Assembly: GCA_033856025.1 (NCBI GenBank)
Contig: JAWVFQ010000036.1
Location: 1 to 64,000, forward strand
DNA from: AC-38 sp033856025
GTDB taxonomy: Bacteria; Actinomycetota; Thermoleophilia; Solirubrobacterales; Solirubrobacteraceae
DNA length: 64,000 bases
Direction: 5' to 3'
Under the pieces are notes generated by a model. It was not told the origin of the DNA and did not search any database. It worked only from the letters and a program-made list of their open reading frames with translations. How positions within the stretch are numbered: position 1 is the first letter of the stretch; every line of letters begins with the position of its first letter. Position numbers and translations under genes: made by a program. Shown here piece by piece: positions 36,595 to 45,254 of the stretch.

Positions 36595-36636
36595 CGAACC
36601 AAACGATGACTCTCGACGACCCCCTCAGTCCGCGCC

Positions 36637-37635
36637 ATGCCGAGCCTTCCCAAGCCCCGCTTCGGTCGTTCCACGCGTGGACGCGGCCAGGTCGTCGCGC
36701 CCGCCGCAGAGCCTGAGACGCCGAAGGTCGAGGTCGTTGAGAGCCACGGGCTGCGGTGGATCAACATCGAGCGTCCCCGGCCGGCCGACCGCGCCTGGCT
36801 GGAGGAGCACTTCGACTTCCACCCGCTGGACTACGAGGACGTCTTCTCGCGCAACCAGCGGCCCAAGATCGACGAGTACGAGGGCTACCTCTTCATCGTC
36901 CTGCACTTCCCGCGCTTCGACAAGAACGTGGGCCGCCTGAACGCGGCCGAGCTGGACCTGTTCGTCGGGCCCGACTTCCTCATCACGCTTCCCAACGAGC
37001 CGATCGACCCGGTCGAGTACCTGTTCGAGCGCTCCCGCGCCCGCGAGGACGTGCGCGAGCAGTACTTCTCCAAGGGCCCCGGCTACCTGCTCTACAAGAT
37101 CGTCGACGAGGCGGTGGACGCGTCGTTCCCGATGCTGCGCAAGATCGGCAACAAGCTGGAGCGCATCGAGGACGAGGTGTTCGAGGGCAGCTCGCAGGAC
37201 GTCGTGCGCGACATCTCCAACGTCAAGCAGGAGATCATCAACTTCCGCAAGATCGTCCGCCCGCAGCGGGCCGTGCTCGGCGACCTGGAGCGCACGAAGC
37301 AGCGCTACATCGCCGACGACCTGGACATCTACTTCGACGACATCGTCGACGCCTCCGAGCGGATCTGGCAGATGCTCGAGGGCTTCAAGGAGACGGTGGA
37401 GGCGCTGGAGGTCACCAACGAGTCGGTGATCTCGCACCGCGTCAACGGCGTGCTGCGAGTGCTGACCGCGTTCAGCGTCGTGATGCTCCCCCTCACCCTG
37501 ATCGCCAGCGTCTTCGGGATGAACGTGCGCGTCCCCGGCCAGGGGTCGCTGACGGCGTTCTGGGTCATCGTGGTCGCGATGGTGCTGATGCTGGCCGGGA
37601 TGCTGGGCTACTTCCGCCGCCGCGGCTGGCTCTAG
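36637..37635 (+). CDS. corA: CorA-family magnesium/divalent-cation channel
   Basis: 332 residues. A long cytoplasmic domain and helix (to ~270) is followed by two membrane helices: LRVLTAFSVVMLPLTLIASVF and FWVIVVAMVLMLAGMLGYF. The pore signature GMN lies between them (FGMNVRVPGQG). CorA is a pentameric Mg2+ uptake channel; relatives carry Co2+, Ni2+ or Zn2+. No clear Shine-Dalgarno. Divergent from the riboswitch operon. Its TAG stop overlaps the next convergent stop in CTAG. Confidence 0.95.
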   Translation: MPSLPKPRFGRSTRGRGQVVAPAAEPETPKVEVVESHGLRWINIERPRPADRAWLEEHFDFHPLDYEDVFSRNQRPKIDEYEGYLFIVLHFPRFDKNVGRLNAAELDLFVGPDFLITLPNEPIDPVEYLFERSRAREDVREQYFSKGPGYLLYKIVDEAVDASFPMLRKIGNKLERIEDEVFEGSSQDVVRDISNVKQEIINFRKIVRPQRAVLGDLERTKQRYIADDLDIYFDDIVDASERIWQMLEGFKETVEALEVTNESVISHRVNGVLRVLTAFSVVMLPLTLIASVFGMNVRVPGQGSLTAFWVIVVAMVLMLAGMLGYFRRRGWL

Positions 37636-38573
37636 AGCACCGGGCTGCGGGCCTCGACGGATCCCGCCGCCAGGGCGGTGGCGCCGATGGCGTCGGCGGC
37701 CAGGTCGGCGGCGGCCGTGCGCGCCCAGGGGCCGGGGGCGCGCCTGGCGTGGGTGCGCAGCTCGCGCGCGTAGGGCAGCGCAGCGGCGAGGGGCAGTGGG
37801 GAGCGGCGCGCGGCCGCGGCGAGCGCGCCCGCCAGCGCCAGGTCGAACAGCGCGCTGCGGCGGTTGAGGAAGACGCGGCGGAACAGGAACTCGTCGCGCA
37901 GCTCGGGGATGCGGGCCGCCAGGGCCGGGAAGTGGCGCAGGCGGGCGCGCTCGGCGGCGTACTCGCGCGCGCCGCGCGGGAAGACCTCGTGCCAGGCCAG
38001 CGCGTCGGGCGCGAATCCCGTGCGCGCGCCGGCGCGGCGCGCGCGCCAGCCCAGCCACACGTCCTCGCCCAGCTCGATCCCGCGGCGGGGGCGCAGCCAG
38101 CTCTCGAACCCGCCCAGGCGCTCGAACAGGCCCCGGTCCAGGAACAGGTTGGCGCTCTCGAACAGGCCGGAGGCGCGGCTGACCGAGAGCGTGCGGTCGA
38201 AGGGGCCGGGCCGGGCGTCGGGACGCGGCGCGACGGCTCCCTGCACCAGGTCGGCGGCGCCCAGCGCCCGGGCCCCGGCGGCCAGCCAGCCCGGGGCCGG
38301 CTCGCAGTCGGCGTCCAGGAAGGCCAGCACCTCGCCCCGCGCGCGCGCCGCGCCCGCGTTGCGCGCGCGGGCCGGTCCCTCCCCCGCGGCGTCGACCACG
38401 GCCGTCACCACGCCCGCCGCGGCGGCCAGCTCGCGCGTGTCGTCGCGCGAGCCGTCGTCCACGACGATCACCTCGTGCTCGGGCGCCCCCGACTGGGACT
38501 CCAGGCCCCGCAGCGTGCGCGGGAGGGTGGCGGCGGCGTCGCGCGCCGGGACGATCACGCTGACGGCGGCCAT
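37632..38573 (-). CDS. Glycosyltransferase family 2
   Basis: 313 residues from ATG 38573. AVSVIVPARDAAATLPRTLRG, VIVVDDGSRDDT, GPARARNAGAARARGEVLAFLDADCEP, and the acceptor-side GGFESWLRPRRGIELGEDVWLGWRARRAG. The C-terminal ~80 residues carry a hydrophobic helix (SALFDLALAGALAAAARRS) that may tether it to the membrane. It is similar in layout to the C-terminal domain of the GT4-GT2 fusion (SVEARSPVL / HRTLVL ends) and may be its paralogue. Sugar unknown. Confidence 0.9.
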   Translation of the reverse strand: MAAVSVIVPARDAAATLPRTLRGLESQSGAPEHEVIVVDDGSRDDTRELAAAAGVVTAVVDAAGEGPARARNAGAARARGEVLAFLDADCEPAPGWLAAGARALGAADLVQGAVAPRPDARPGPFDRTLSVSRASGLFESANLFLDRGLFERLGGFESWLRPRRGIELGEDVWLGWRARRAGARTGFAPDALAWHEVFPRGAREYAAERARLRHFPALAARIPELRDEFLFRRVFLNRRSALFDLALAGALAAAARRSPLPLAAALPYARELRTHARRAPGPWARTAAADLAADAIGATALAAGSVEARSPVL

Positions 38574-38598
38574 CGAGCGCGCAGCGTAACGTTGCGCC

Positions 38599-39312
38599 GT
38601 GCCCTCGGCGGACATGCAGCGGTTCTGGGACGAGCGCGCCCGCGAGAACCCGTGGTACTTCGTCGACAACCGCCAGGACTACGCCCGGCCCGACCCGGAG
38701 CGCTTCTGGGCCGAGGGGGCGCACGACCTCGACTACATGTTCGAGCTGCTCGGCGTGCGGCCGCGCGGTGACGAGGTGGTGCTCGACCTGGGCTGCGGCG
38801 TGGGCCGCCTGACGCGCGCGCTGGCCGCCTCCACGGCCGAGGTCGTGGGGATGGACGTCTCGCAGGAGATGCTCGCCCGCGCCGCCGAGCACAACTCCCA
38901 CCTGGACAACGTGCGCTGGGTGCACGGCGACGGGTCCAGCCTGCGTCCGCTCGACGACGCCTCGGTCGACGCCTGCGTATCGGTGGTCGTGTTCCAGCAC
39001 ATCCCCGACCCGGGGATCACGCTGGGCTACCTGCGCGAGATGGGACGCGTCCTGCGGCCCGGCGGGTGGGCCGCCTTCCAGGTCTCCACGGACCCCCGCA
39101 TCCACGAGTCCCGGCGCCGGCCGCTGCGCGAGCGCCTGCGCGCGCTGGCCGGCCGCTCGCCCCGCGGCCAGGACGACCCGCGCTGGCGCGGCTCGGTGGT
39201 CGACCTCGACGACGTGCGCGCGGCGTGCGCGGACGGCGGGATGACGGTGGAGCGCGTGGCCGCGCCCAACCCGCAGTTCTGCCTGGTGCTCGCCCGGCGC
39301 GGGAGCGGCTGA
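38599..39312 (+). CDS. Class I SAM-dependent methyltransferase
   Basis: 237 residues from GTG 38599 (an ATG at 38614 is an alternative). Rossmann motif I VVLDLGCGVGRLTRALA, acidic strand 2 VVGMDVSQEM, motif II/III ASVDACVSVVVFQHIPD and LREMGRVLRPGGWAAFQVS. The N-terminus MQRFWDERARENPWYFVDNRQDY resembles small-molecule or lipid methyltransferases rather than RNA ones. It is divergent from the glycosyltransferase and followed by the lipid-kinase-like gene. Substrate unknown. Confidence 0.9.
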   Translation: MPSADMQRFWDERARENPWYFVDNRQDYARPDPERFWAEGAHDLDYMFELLGVRPRGDEVVLDLGCGVGRLTRALAASTAEVVGMDVSQEMLARAAEHNSHLDNVRWVHGDGSSLRPLDDASVDACVSVVVFQHIPDPGITLGYLREMGRVLRPGGWAAFQVSTDPRIHESRRRPLRERLRALAGRSPRGQDDPRWRGSVVDLDDVRAACADGGMTVERVAAPNPQFCLVLARRGSG

Positions 39313-39321
39313 AACAAGGCC

Positions 39322-40329
39322 GTGGCGCCGGTGTCCTCTTCCCCCGTGAACCCGACCCTCGACATGCTCGAGCGGCTCGCCGCCGAGTCCGAGGCGGGCC
39401 GGGCCGCGCCGAGCAAGCGGATGCTCATCGTGGTCAACCCGTACGCCACGACCGTGTCGGACCGGCTGCGCAACCTGGTCGTCTACGCGCTGCGCGGCCG
39501 CTACCACGTGGACGCCGTGGACACCGAGCGCCGCGAGCACGCCACCGAGCTGTGCCGGGAGGCCGCGCTGGAGGGCTACGACGTGGTCGTGGCGTTCGGC
39601 GGCGACGGGACGGTCAACGAGGCGGCGAACGGCCTGGCCGGCTCAGACGTCCCGCTGACCTGCCTGCCGGGCGGCGCCACCAACGTCTACTGCCGGGCGC
39701 TGGGGATCCCGGTGGAGATCGTCGACGCCACCGAGCACCTCCTGCGCATGGCCGACGACTGGCGCCCGCGCCGCGTCGACCTGGCCCGCGCCGGCGAGCG
39801 CTACTTCACGTTCTCCTCCGGCGTGGGGCTGGACGCCAGCGTCGTCGAGCGCGTCGACGCGCACCCGTACCGCAAGGCGCGCTTCGGCGAGTGGTACTTC
39901 ACGACCTCCGCCGTGGCCACGTTCGTCTCGCGCTACGTGGTCAATCCGCCGCGCCTGGTGGTGTCGGTGGGAGGTCGCGAGCTGACGGGAGTGACGGCGA
40001 TCCTCCAGAACGACACGCCGTACACGTACTTCAACCGGCGCCCGATCCAGCTCGGCGAGGACGTCCACCTGCAGAGCGGGACGCTGTCCGGGGTCGTCCT
40101 GCGCCGCGCCAGCCCGGTCGACATGCCCACGGTGATCTGGCGGGCGTTCGCCCGCCGGGCGCGCATGGTCCGCCATCGCCAGGTCGACGCCTTCACCTCC
40201 GCCGAGTCGTTCGTGGTGCGCAGCGCGGACGGGCGCCCGCTCCCGCTCCAGGTCGACGGCGACTACGTCGGCGAGGTGACCGAGCTCGAGTACGGCGTGG
40301 TCCCCGGCGCGCTGTGCGTCGTGAGCTGA
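39322..40329 (+). CDS. Diacylglycerol/sphingosine-kinase-like protein (DagK catalytic domain)
   Basis: 335 residues. Kinase loop VVAFGGDGTVNEAANGLAGSDVPLTCLPGGATNVYCRALG is the family hallmark (GGDGT and PGGxxN). MLIVVNPYATTVSDRLRNL begins the ATP domain; the C-terminal beta-sandwich ends YVGEVTELEYGVVPGAL. Bacterial members phosphorylate diacylglycerol or other lipids, or take part in phosphatidylinositol-type pathways. It follows the methyltransferase by 9 bases. Lipid substrate not readable. Confidence 0.93.
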   Translation: MAPVSSSPVNPTLDMLERLAAESEAGRAAPSKRMLIVVNPYATTVSDRLRNLVVYALRGRYHVDAVDTERREHATELCREAALEGYDVVVAFGGDGTVNEAANGLAGSDVPLTCLPGGATNVYCRALGIPVEIVDATEHLLRMADDWRPRRVDLARAGERYFTFSSGVGLDASVVERVDAHPYRKARFGEWYFTTSAVATFVSRYVVNPPRLVVSVGGRELTGVTAILQNDTPYTYFNRRPIQLGEDVHLQSGTLSGVVLRRASPVDMPTVIWRAFARRARMVRHRQVDAFTSAESFVVRSADGRPLPLQVDGDYVGEVTELEYGVVPGALCVVS

Positions 40330-40336
40330 CGCGCGC

Positions 40337-41068
40337 GTGCTCCCGGCCGCCACCGAGCGCATCCTGCGCGAGCTCCCCGAGGACGCCCTGGTGCTCGACG
40401 TGGGCGGTTGGGCCGCGCCGCTCAACCGCGCCGACTGGGTGCTGGACCTGATGCCGTGGGAGACGCGCGGCGCGATCGGCAGCTACGGGCCCGGGCCCGA
40501 GCGCTTCTCGGCGCAGACGTGGGCGCAGCGGGACATGTGCGCGCACGAGCCATGGCCATTCGCCGACGACCAGTTCGACTTCGCGGTGTGCGCCACGACG
40601 CTGGAGGACGTTCGCGACCCGATCTGGGTGTGCCGCGAGATGGCGCGCGTGGCCCGCGCCGGGTACGTGGAGGTGCCGACCCTGCTGGCCGAGCTGATCC
40701 TCGACGTGCAGGGCCGGGGCCCGTGGCTGGGGCACGATCACCATCGCTGGATCTGCCGGGTGGACGCGGACGCGTCGGAGATCGTGTTCGTCCACAAGGC
40801 GCACTCGATCCACGCCGACCCGCGCCTGGCCGTCCCGCCCGCCTGGGCGGCGCGGCTGGACGAGGCCGAGCACCTCCAGGGGATGTTCTGGACGGGGACG
40901 TTCTCGGCGCGCGAGGAGGTGCACGTGGACGTCGCGTTCCCGCTGGACGAGTGGGCGCGGGAGGTGTCGGCCCGCTTCGGCGGGTCGCGAGCGCGGCGAG
41001 CGGCGGCGCTGGCGCGCTACCGGCTGGGGCGTGCGCGCGGGCGGCTCAGCGGACGGCGTAGAGCGTGA
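40337..41068 (+). CDS. Class I SAM-dependent methyltransferase, atypical
   Basis: 243 residues. VLDVGGWAAPLNRADWVLDL is an altered motif I lacking the usual GxGxG, yet VCATTLEDVRDPIWVCREMARVARAGYVEVPT keeps the late strands. WAQRDMCAHEPWPFADDQFDF is shared by sugar-region methyltransferases. The 3' end overlaps the convergent membrane-protein gene by 23 bases. It follows the lipid-kinase-like gene by 7 bases. Function unknown; SAM binding is probable, not certain. Confidence 0.8.
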   Translation: MLPAATERILRELPEDALVLDVGGWAAPLNRADWVLDLMPWETRGAIGSYGPGPERFSAQTWAQRDMCAHEPWPFADDQFDFAVCATTLEDVRDPIWVCREMARVARAGYVEVPTLLAELILDVQGRGPWLGHDHHRWICRVDADASEIVFVHKAHSIHADPRLAVPPAWAARLDEAEHLQGMFWTGTFSAREEVHVDVAFPLDEWAREVSARFGGSRARRAAALARYRLGRARGRLSGRRRA

Positions 41069-43160
41069 GCGTGTCGCTGCGCGCCAGCTGCCGCAGGCGC
41101 GCGGTGCGCGCCCAGCGCTCCTCGCGGGTCTCCATGGCGGGCGGGTTGCCGGGCGCCGCGTCGAACCCCCGCCCGACCACCAGCAGGTCGTAGCGACCGG
41201 CGCGCAGGAGCGCCAGGAAGCGGTCGCCGCCCGGCGCGTAGTCCAGGCGGTGGCGCCGCCACTCGCCGGCGTAGGCCACGTGGTTGCGCAGCCGCGGTCC
41301 GAACATCGGGAAGACCGGCGCGATCCCGTGGCTCCAGTCGCCCGCGAGGGCGATCCGACGGTGCGCGGGGGCGTGGGCCAGGACCCAGTCGAACGTCGCG
41401 TCGGCGCCGCGGTAGCGGTCGTCGTTGAAGCGCTGCTGGAGGTGCCAGCCGCCGGCGGCCGACGCCGCCAGGGCGACGGCTGCGCCGGCGCCCAGGGCGA
41501 GCGGTCCGGCGAGGCGACCGGCGGCGCGGTCGCCGTCGGCCCGGCGATGGTGTGCGCGGCGGGCCGCAAGGAAGCCCGCGGCGACGACGGCGACGGCCGC
41601 GGCGCCGGCGAGCGGCGCGTCGTCCATGACGGCGTATGAGCGCCGGATTCCGTCCAGGAGCGCCACGGCGACGAGGCCGTGGGCGGCCCGGCCGGCCCAG
41701 GCCCCCCAGCGTGCCGTGCGGCCCAGCGCCCACGCCGCGGGCCCGGCGGCGGCGATCAGCGCGGGGACCGCGTAGCGGGTGTTGGGGCCGACGAAGACAG
41801 GCAGGTCCGGGCCGCCCTGAGCCGAGTACGGCGTGAGCGCGTAGGCGACGGCGCACAGCACCGCGGCGCCGGCCAGCGCGAGCACGGGGATCGCGTTCGC
41901 GTCGCGCCCGCGCCCGCGCCGCAGCGTCGCGATCGCCCCGGCCGCGGCGCCGAGCGCCCCGACGGCGAGCGCGAGGGCGGCCGGTCCCAGGAAGTCGCGG
42001 TAGGCGGGCAGCAGGTGGTGGCGCCAGACGTCCGCGCCGGAGCCGACGTAGCCCGCGACGGTGTACCCGGCCTGCTCGCGCAGGACGTCGTGCGGCGCGT
42101 CGAAGATCAGGACTCCGAACGGCGCGACGCGGACCGGGAAGACGGGGTTTCCCGACTCCACCCAGTTGCGCACGAGCCAGATCCCGCCGCCCAGGGCGAT
42201 CAGCGCGGTGACGGAGCCCAGCTCGCGCGCCAGGTCGCGGACCCGCCCGCCGGTCGCGGCGCGCGCGGCCAGCCAGGCCAGCACGGCGATCGCCACGGCG
42301 TACACCCCGTACCACTTGGTCCCGAAGGCCAGGCCGAGCCCGACGCCCGCGAGCACCAGGTCGGCGCGCCGCCCCTCGCGGACGTGGCGGACCACGAACA
42401 CCAGCGCGCCCGCGAAGGCGGCCCACAGGATTGTGTCCGGCAGCGCGACCTCGACCGCGCTCTCGGCGACGATCGGGATCGCCGCGAAGCCGGCCGCGGC
42501 GAGCAGCGCGGCGCCCGCGGGCGCGCGCAGCTCGCGGGCCAGCGCGTAGATGGCCGCGACGGCCAGGCCCAGCCACGGGAGCATGGCCAGCCGGACGGCG
42601 AAGTCGTTGCGCCAGGGCAGGGTCACGCCGAGCAGGACCATGTCCCCGTTGTTGGGGTAGTTGCCGTGCGCCAGGCGCGGGACGAACTGGTAGACGTGCC
42701 AGAGCGTGCCCGACTGGATCCAGCTGGCCATGTCGGGCAGGTGGATGTTGACCATGTCCAGGCCGGTGCTCGGCTCCGTCGCGTGGTGCAGCACGTAGCC
42801 GGCGGTGGCCACGGCCACGGCCAGCGCCGCCGCCGCGGCCAGGGTGCCGGAGACGCGGTCCGTGGGCTCGGCGGCTGGGCGCGGCGGCGCCGGGGCACCG
42901 CGCGGCACGAGTCGCGCCGCCAGCGCGGCGAGCGCCGCGGCGGCCAGGACGCTCCCGCGGCCGAGGATCCCCAGCGCGAGCGGGAGCACGTGCGCCGCCA
43001 CGAACGCCGCGGTGAAGACCAGGCCCCCGGCCACGACGGAAGGCGCCGCCTCGACGCGCGGCAGCGCCCGCCGGATCGCGAAGACCGCCGCCGCCGCGCA
43101 CAGCCCGACGACGGCCGCGAGGTGGGCCGCGCCGACGAGGTACTCGCCGGACCGGATCAC
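41046..43160 (-). CDS. Multi-spanning GT-C-like membrane glycosyltransferase, copy 1
   Basis: 704 residues from GTG 43160, more than ten hydrophobic helices. Landmarks shared with two other genes here: IHLPDMASWIQSGTLWHVYQ (first outer loop with acidic residue), LWLVRNWVE-like GIWLVRNWVESGNPVFPVRV, NTRYAVPALIAA and ATFDWVLAHAP. Such GT39/ArnT-like enzymes move sugars from polyprenyl-phosphate donors outside the membrane. There is no certain catalytic motif, so glycosyltransferase is inference from topology and loops. It is the downstream partner of copy 2, 16 bases away, so they probably work together. Confidence 0.75.
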   Translation of the reverse strand: MIRSGEYLVGAAHLAAVVGLCAAAAVFAIRRALPRVEAAPSVVAGGLVFTAAFVAAHVLPLALGILGRGSVLAAAALAALAARLVPRGAPAPPRPAAEPTDRVSGTLAAAAALAVAVATAGYVLHHATEPSTGLDMVNIHLPDMASWIQSGTLWHVYQFVPRLAHGNYPNNGDMVLLGVTLPWRNDFAVRLAMLPWLGLAVAAIYALARELRAPAGAALLAAAGFAAIPIVAESAVEVALPDTILWAAFAGALVFVVRHVREGRRADLVLAGVGLGLAFGTKWYGVYAVAIAVLAWLAARAATGGRVRDLARELGSVTALIALGGGIWLVRNWVESGNPVFPVRVAPFGVLIFDAPHDVLREQAGYTVAGYVGSGADVWRHHLLPAYRDFLGPAALALAVGALGAAAGAIATLRRGRGRDANAIPVLALAGAAVLCAVAYALTPYSAQGGPDLPVFVGPNTRYAVPALIAAAGPAAWALGRTARWGAWAGRAAHGLVAVALLDGIRRSYAVMDDAPLAGAAAVAVVAAGFLAARRAHHRRADGDRAAGRLAGPLALGAGAAVALAASAAGGWHLQQRFNDDRYRGADATFDWVLAHAPAHRRIALAGDWSHGIAPVFPMFGPRLRNHVAYAGEWRRHRLDYAPGGDRFLALLRAGRYDLLVVGRGFDAAPGNPPAMETREERWARTARLRQLARSDTLTLYAVR

Positions 43161-43176
43161 GTCCGGTCCATCCCGG

Positions 43177-45225
43177 TCACCGCCGGCCCCCGAGGCGGTA
43201 GGCGACGAGGTGTGGGCTCCGCGCGACCTCGCGCCAGCCGGCGTCGGCCGCCCACCGCGGCTCGCGCGCGCGGGGCTGGAAGGGCGAGCGCCCCTGCGCC
43301 ACCACCAGCACGTCGTAGCCGCCGCGCGCCACGGCGCGGCGCCAGGCGGCGGGCGAGTCGTACTGCGCGACCCGGCCGCCGTCCCGCGGCCCGATGAACT
43401 CGACGCGGCGGTCGATCCGCGCTCCGAACAGCGGCCAGGCGGGCGCGAGCGTCGCGAAGTCGAAGTACCCGGTGGTGGCGATCCGTGCGTCCGATCGCGC
43501 ATTGACGCGGACCCAGTCCAGCGCGGGGTCGGCCCCGGCGTAGCGGTCCCGGTTCACCGTCCGCTGCTCGCCCCACCCCGCGACGGCGAGGGCGGCGAGG
43601 ACCACCGCCGCGATGGCGGGCCGGGAGACTTTGGGGCTTCGCGTGAAGCCGTATCCGAGCGCGAGCAGCGCGATGGCCGCGCACGCCGTCAGGGCGCGGG
43701 AGGCGCCGAGGTCGGCGGCCGACGCCCACACTCCCTGGGCGGCCGCGGCGAGGCCGAGGACGGCGAGCGCGGCGGCGATGCGTGTGCCGCGGCCGGCGAG
43801 CCACGCGCAGGCCCCGGCGCCGGCCAGCAGCGCCGGGATCGCGTAGCGGACGTTGACCTCGACGAGCACCGGCGTCCCGTCGAAGCCGAACGCCGTGTAC
43901 GGGGTGACGACGTAGGCGGCGACGAGGACGGGCACGCAGGCGGCGAGCGCGGCCGGGCGCCAGTCGCCGCGTGCCCGGACGGCGGCGACGAGGGCGACCA
44001 GCCCACCCGCCGTCACGAGGACGCCCGCGACGCCCAGCGTGTGGCGCAGGTCGGGCACGACGTCGTGGCGCCAGGCGCTCCAGTCGCCCAGGTAGTGGGC
44101 GAGCGAGAAGCCCACGAGCTCGCGGTAGAGGTCGGGCGGCGCGTCCCACAGCGTCACGCCGAGGGCCCGCACGCGGACGGGGTAGAGCGGGTCGTCCGCC
44201 TCGACCCAGTTGCGCACCAGCCAGAAGCCGCCGGCCGCCGCCGCCGTCCCCGCGACGACCAACGTGTCGCGGACGGCGCGCGAGCCGCGACGGGCGACGA
44301 GGCCGGCCACCGTCCACGTGACCAGCAGCGCCGCGGCCGCCGCGGCGAGGTACCACTTGGCGCCGAGGCCGAAGCCGAGCCCGAGTCCGGCCAGGACCAG
44401 GTCCGACGTACGCCGCGTCCGCGCTCCCCGCGCCAGGAAGACCAGTCCGCAGGCGAACAGCGCCGCGCCGATCAGGTCGAGGGGCGCGAACTCGGGGGTG
44501 GTGGCGACGACCGGGACCGAGACGAGGACCGCCCCGAACAGCGCGGCGCCGGCGCGGGGCGCGCCCAGCTCGCGCCCGAGCCCGTACACCGCGAGGGCGG
44601 CGAGCGCGAGGAACGGGTAGACGGCGAAGCGCAGCAGCCCGTCGTTGTGCCACGGGAGCATCGTGGCCAGCAGGATCAGGTGCCCGTTGTGCGGATACGT
44701 CCCGTGGGTCTGGAACGGGAACAGCTCGGTCACCCGCCAGGCGCTGCCGCTCTGGATCCAGCGTCCGATGACCGGGAGGTCGAACGCGGTCAGGTCGGAC
44801 GCCGTCGTCAGCCGCCCGGCGGCCTCGACGATCCCCGCCACCAACAGGCCCCCGGCTCCCGCGGCCGATAGGGCCGCGGCCCAGGCGAGGGCCCGCCCGG
44901 CGGGGCCGGAGATCCCCGGGCCGGGCCGGGCCTCGCCGGAGGCGGACGCTCCGGCCTCCTCGCGCACCCGAGGCACGGCATGGGTGGCGGCGAGGAGAAG
45001 CAGCGCGGTGACGGCCACCGCCGGGCGGGACAGGATCCCCAGGGCCAGCGGAAGCAGGTGCACCCCCGCCAGCCCGCACACGAACACGACCGCCAGGGCC
45101 AGCACGCGCGGCGCGCCGTCCAGGTGCGCCAGGCGCCGGCGGCGCAGCAGCTCGCTCGCCGCGAGGACGGCCCCCCAGGTCACGACCAGCCAGGCCAGGC
45201 CCGTCGCGTAGTCCCCCAAACTCAT
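43177..45225 (-). CDS. Multi-spanning GT-C-like membrane glycosyltransferase, copy 2
   Basis: 682 residues from ATG 45225. It has the same plan as copy 1: AFDLPVIGRWIQSGSAWRVTE, GTYPHNGHLILLATMLPWHND, FWLVRNWVEADDPLYPVRV, NVRYAIPALLAGA, YAGADPALDWVRVNA, and a C-terminal soluble part DVLVVAQGRSPFQPR. More than ten hydrophobic helices. It starts 29 bases after the rel stop. The frame extends upstream over rel and recJ, which was rejected. Sugar donor and acceptor unknown. Confidence 0.75.
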   Translation of the reverse strand: MSLGDYATGLAWLVVTWGAVLAASELLRRRRLAHLDGAPRVLALAVVFVCGLAGVHLLPLALGILSRPAVAVTALLLLAATHAVPRVREEAGASASGEARPGPGISGPAGRALAWAAALSAAGAGGLLVAGIVEAAGRLTTASDLTAFDLPVIGRWIQSGSAWRVTELFPFQTHGTYPHNGHLILLATMLPWHNDGLLRFAVYPFLALAALAVYGLGRELGAPRAGAALFGAVLVSVPVVATTPEFAPLDLIGAALFACGLVFLARGARTRRTSDLVLAGLGLGFGLGAKWYLAAAAAALLVTWTVAGLVARRGSRAVRDTLVVAGTAAAAGGFWLVRNWVEADDPLYPVRVRALGVTLWDAPPDLYRELVGFSLAHYLGDWSAWRHDVVPDLRHTLGVAGVLVTAGGLVALVAAVRARGDWRPAALAACVPVLVAAYVVTPYTAFGFDGTPVLVEVNVRYAIPALLAGAGACAWLAGRGTRIAAALAVLGLAAAAQGVWASAADLGASRALTACAAIALLALGYGFTRSPKVSRPAIAAVVLAALAVAGWGEQRTVNRDRYAGADPALDWVRVNARSDARIATTGYFDFATLAPAWPLFGARIDRRVEFIGPRDGGRVAQYDSPAAWRRAVARGGYDVLVVAQGRSPFQPRAREPRWAADAGWREVARSPHLVAYRLGGRR

Positions 45226-45254
45226 CGGGTCGTGCGCCCGGCCCGGGGCGGGCG

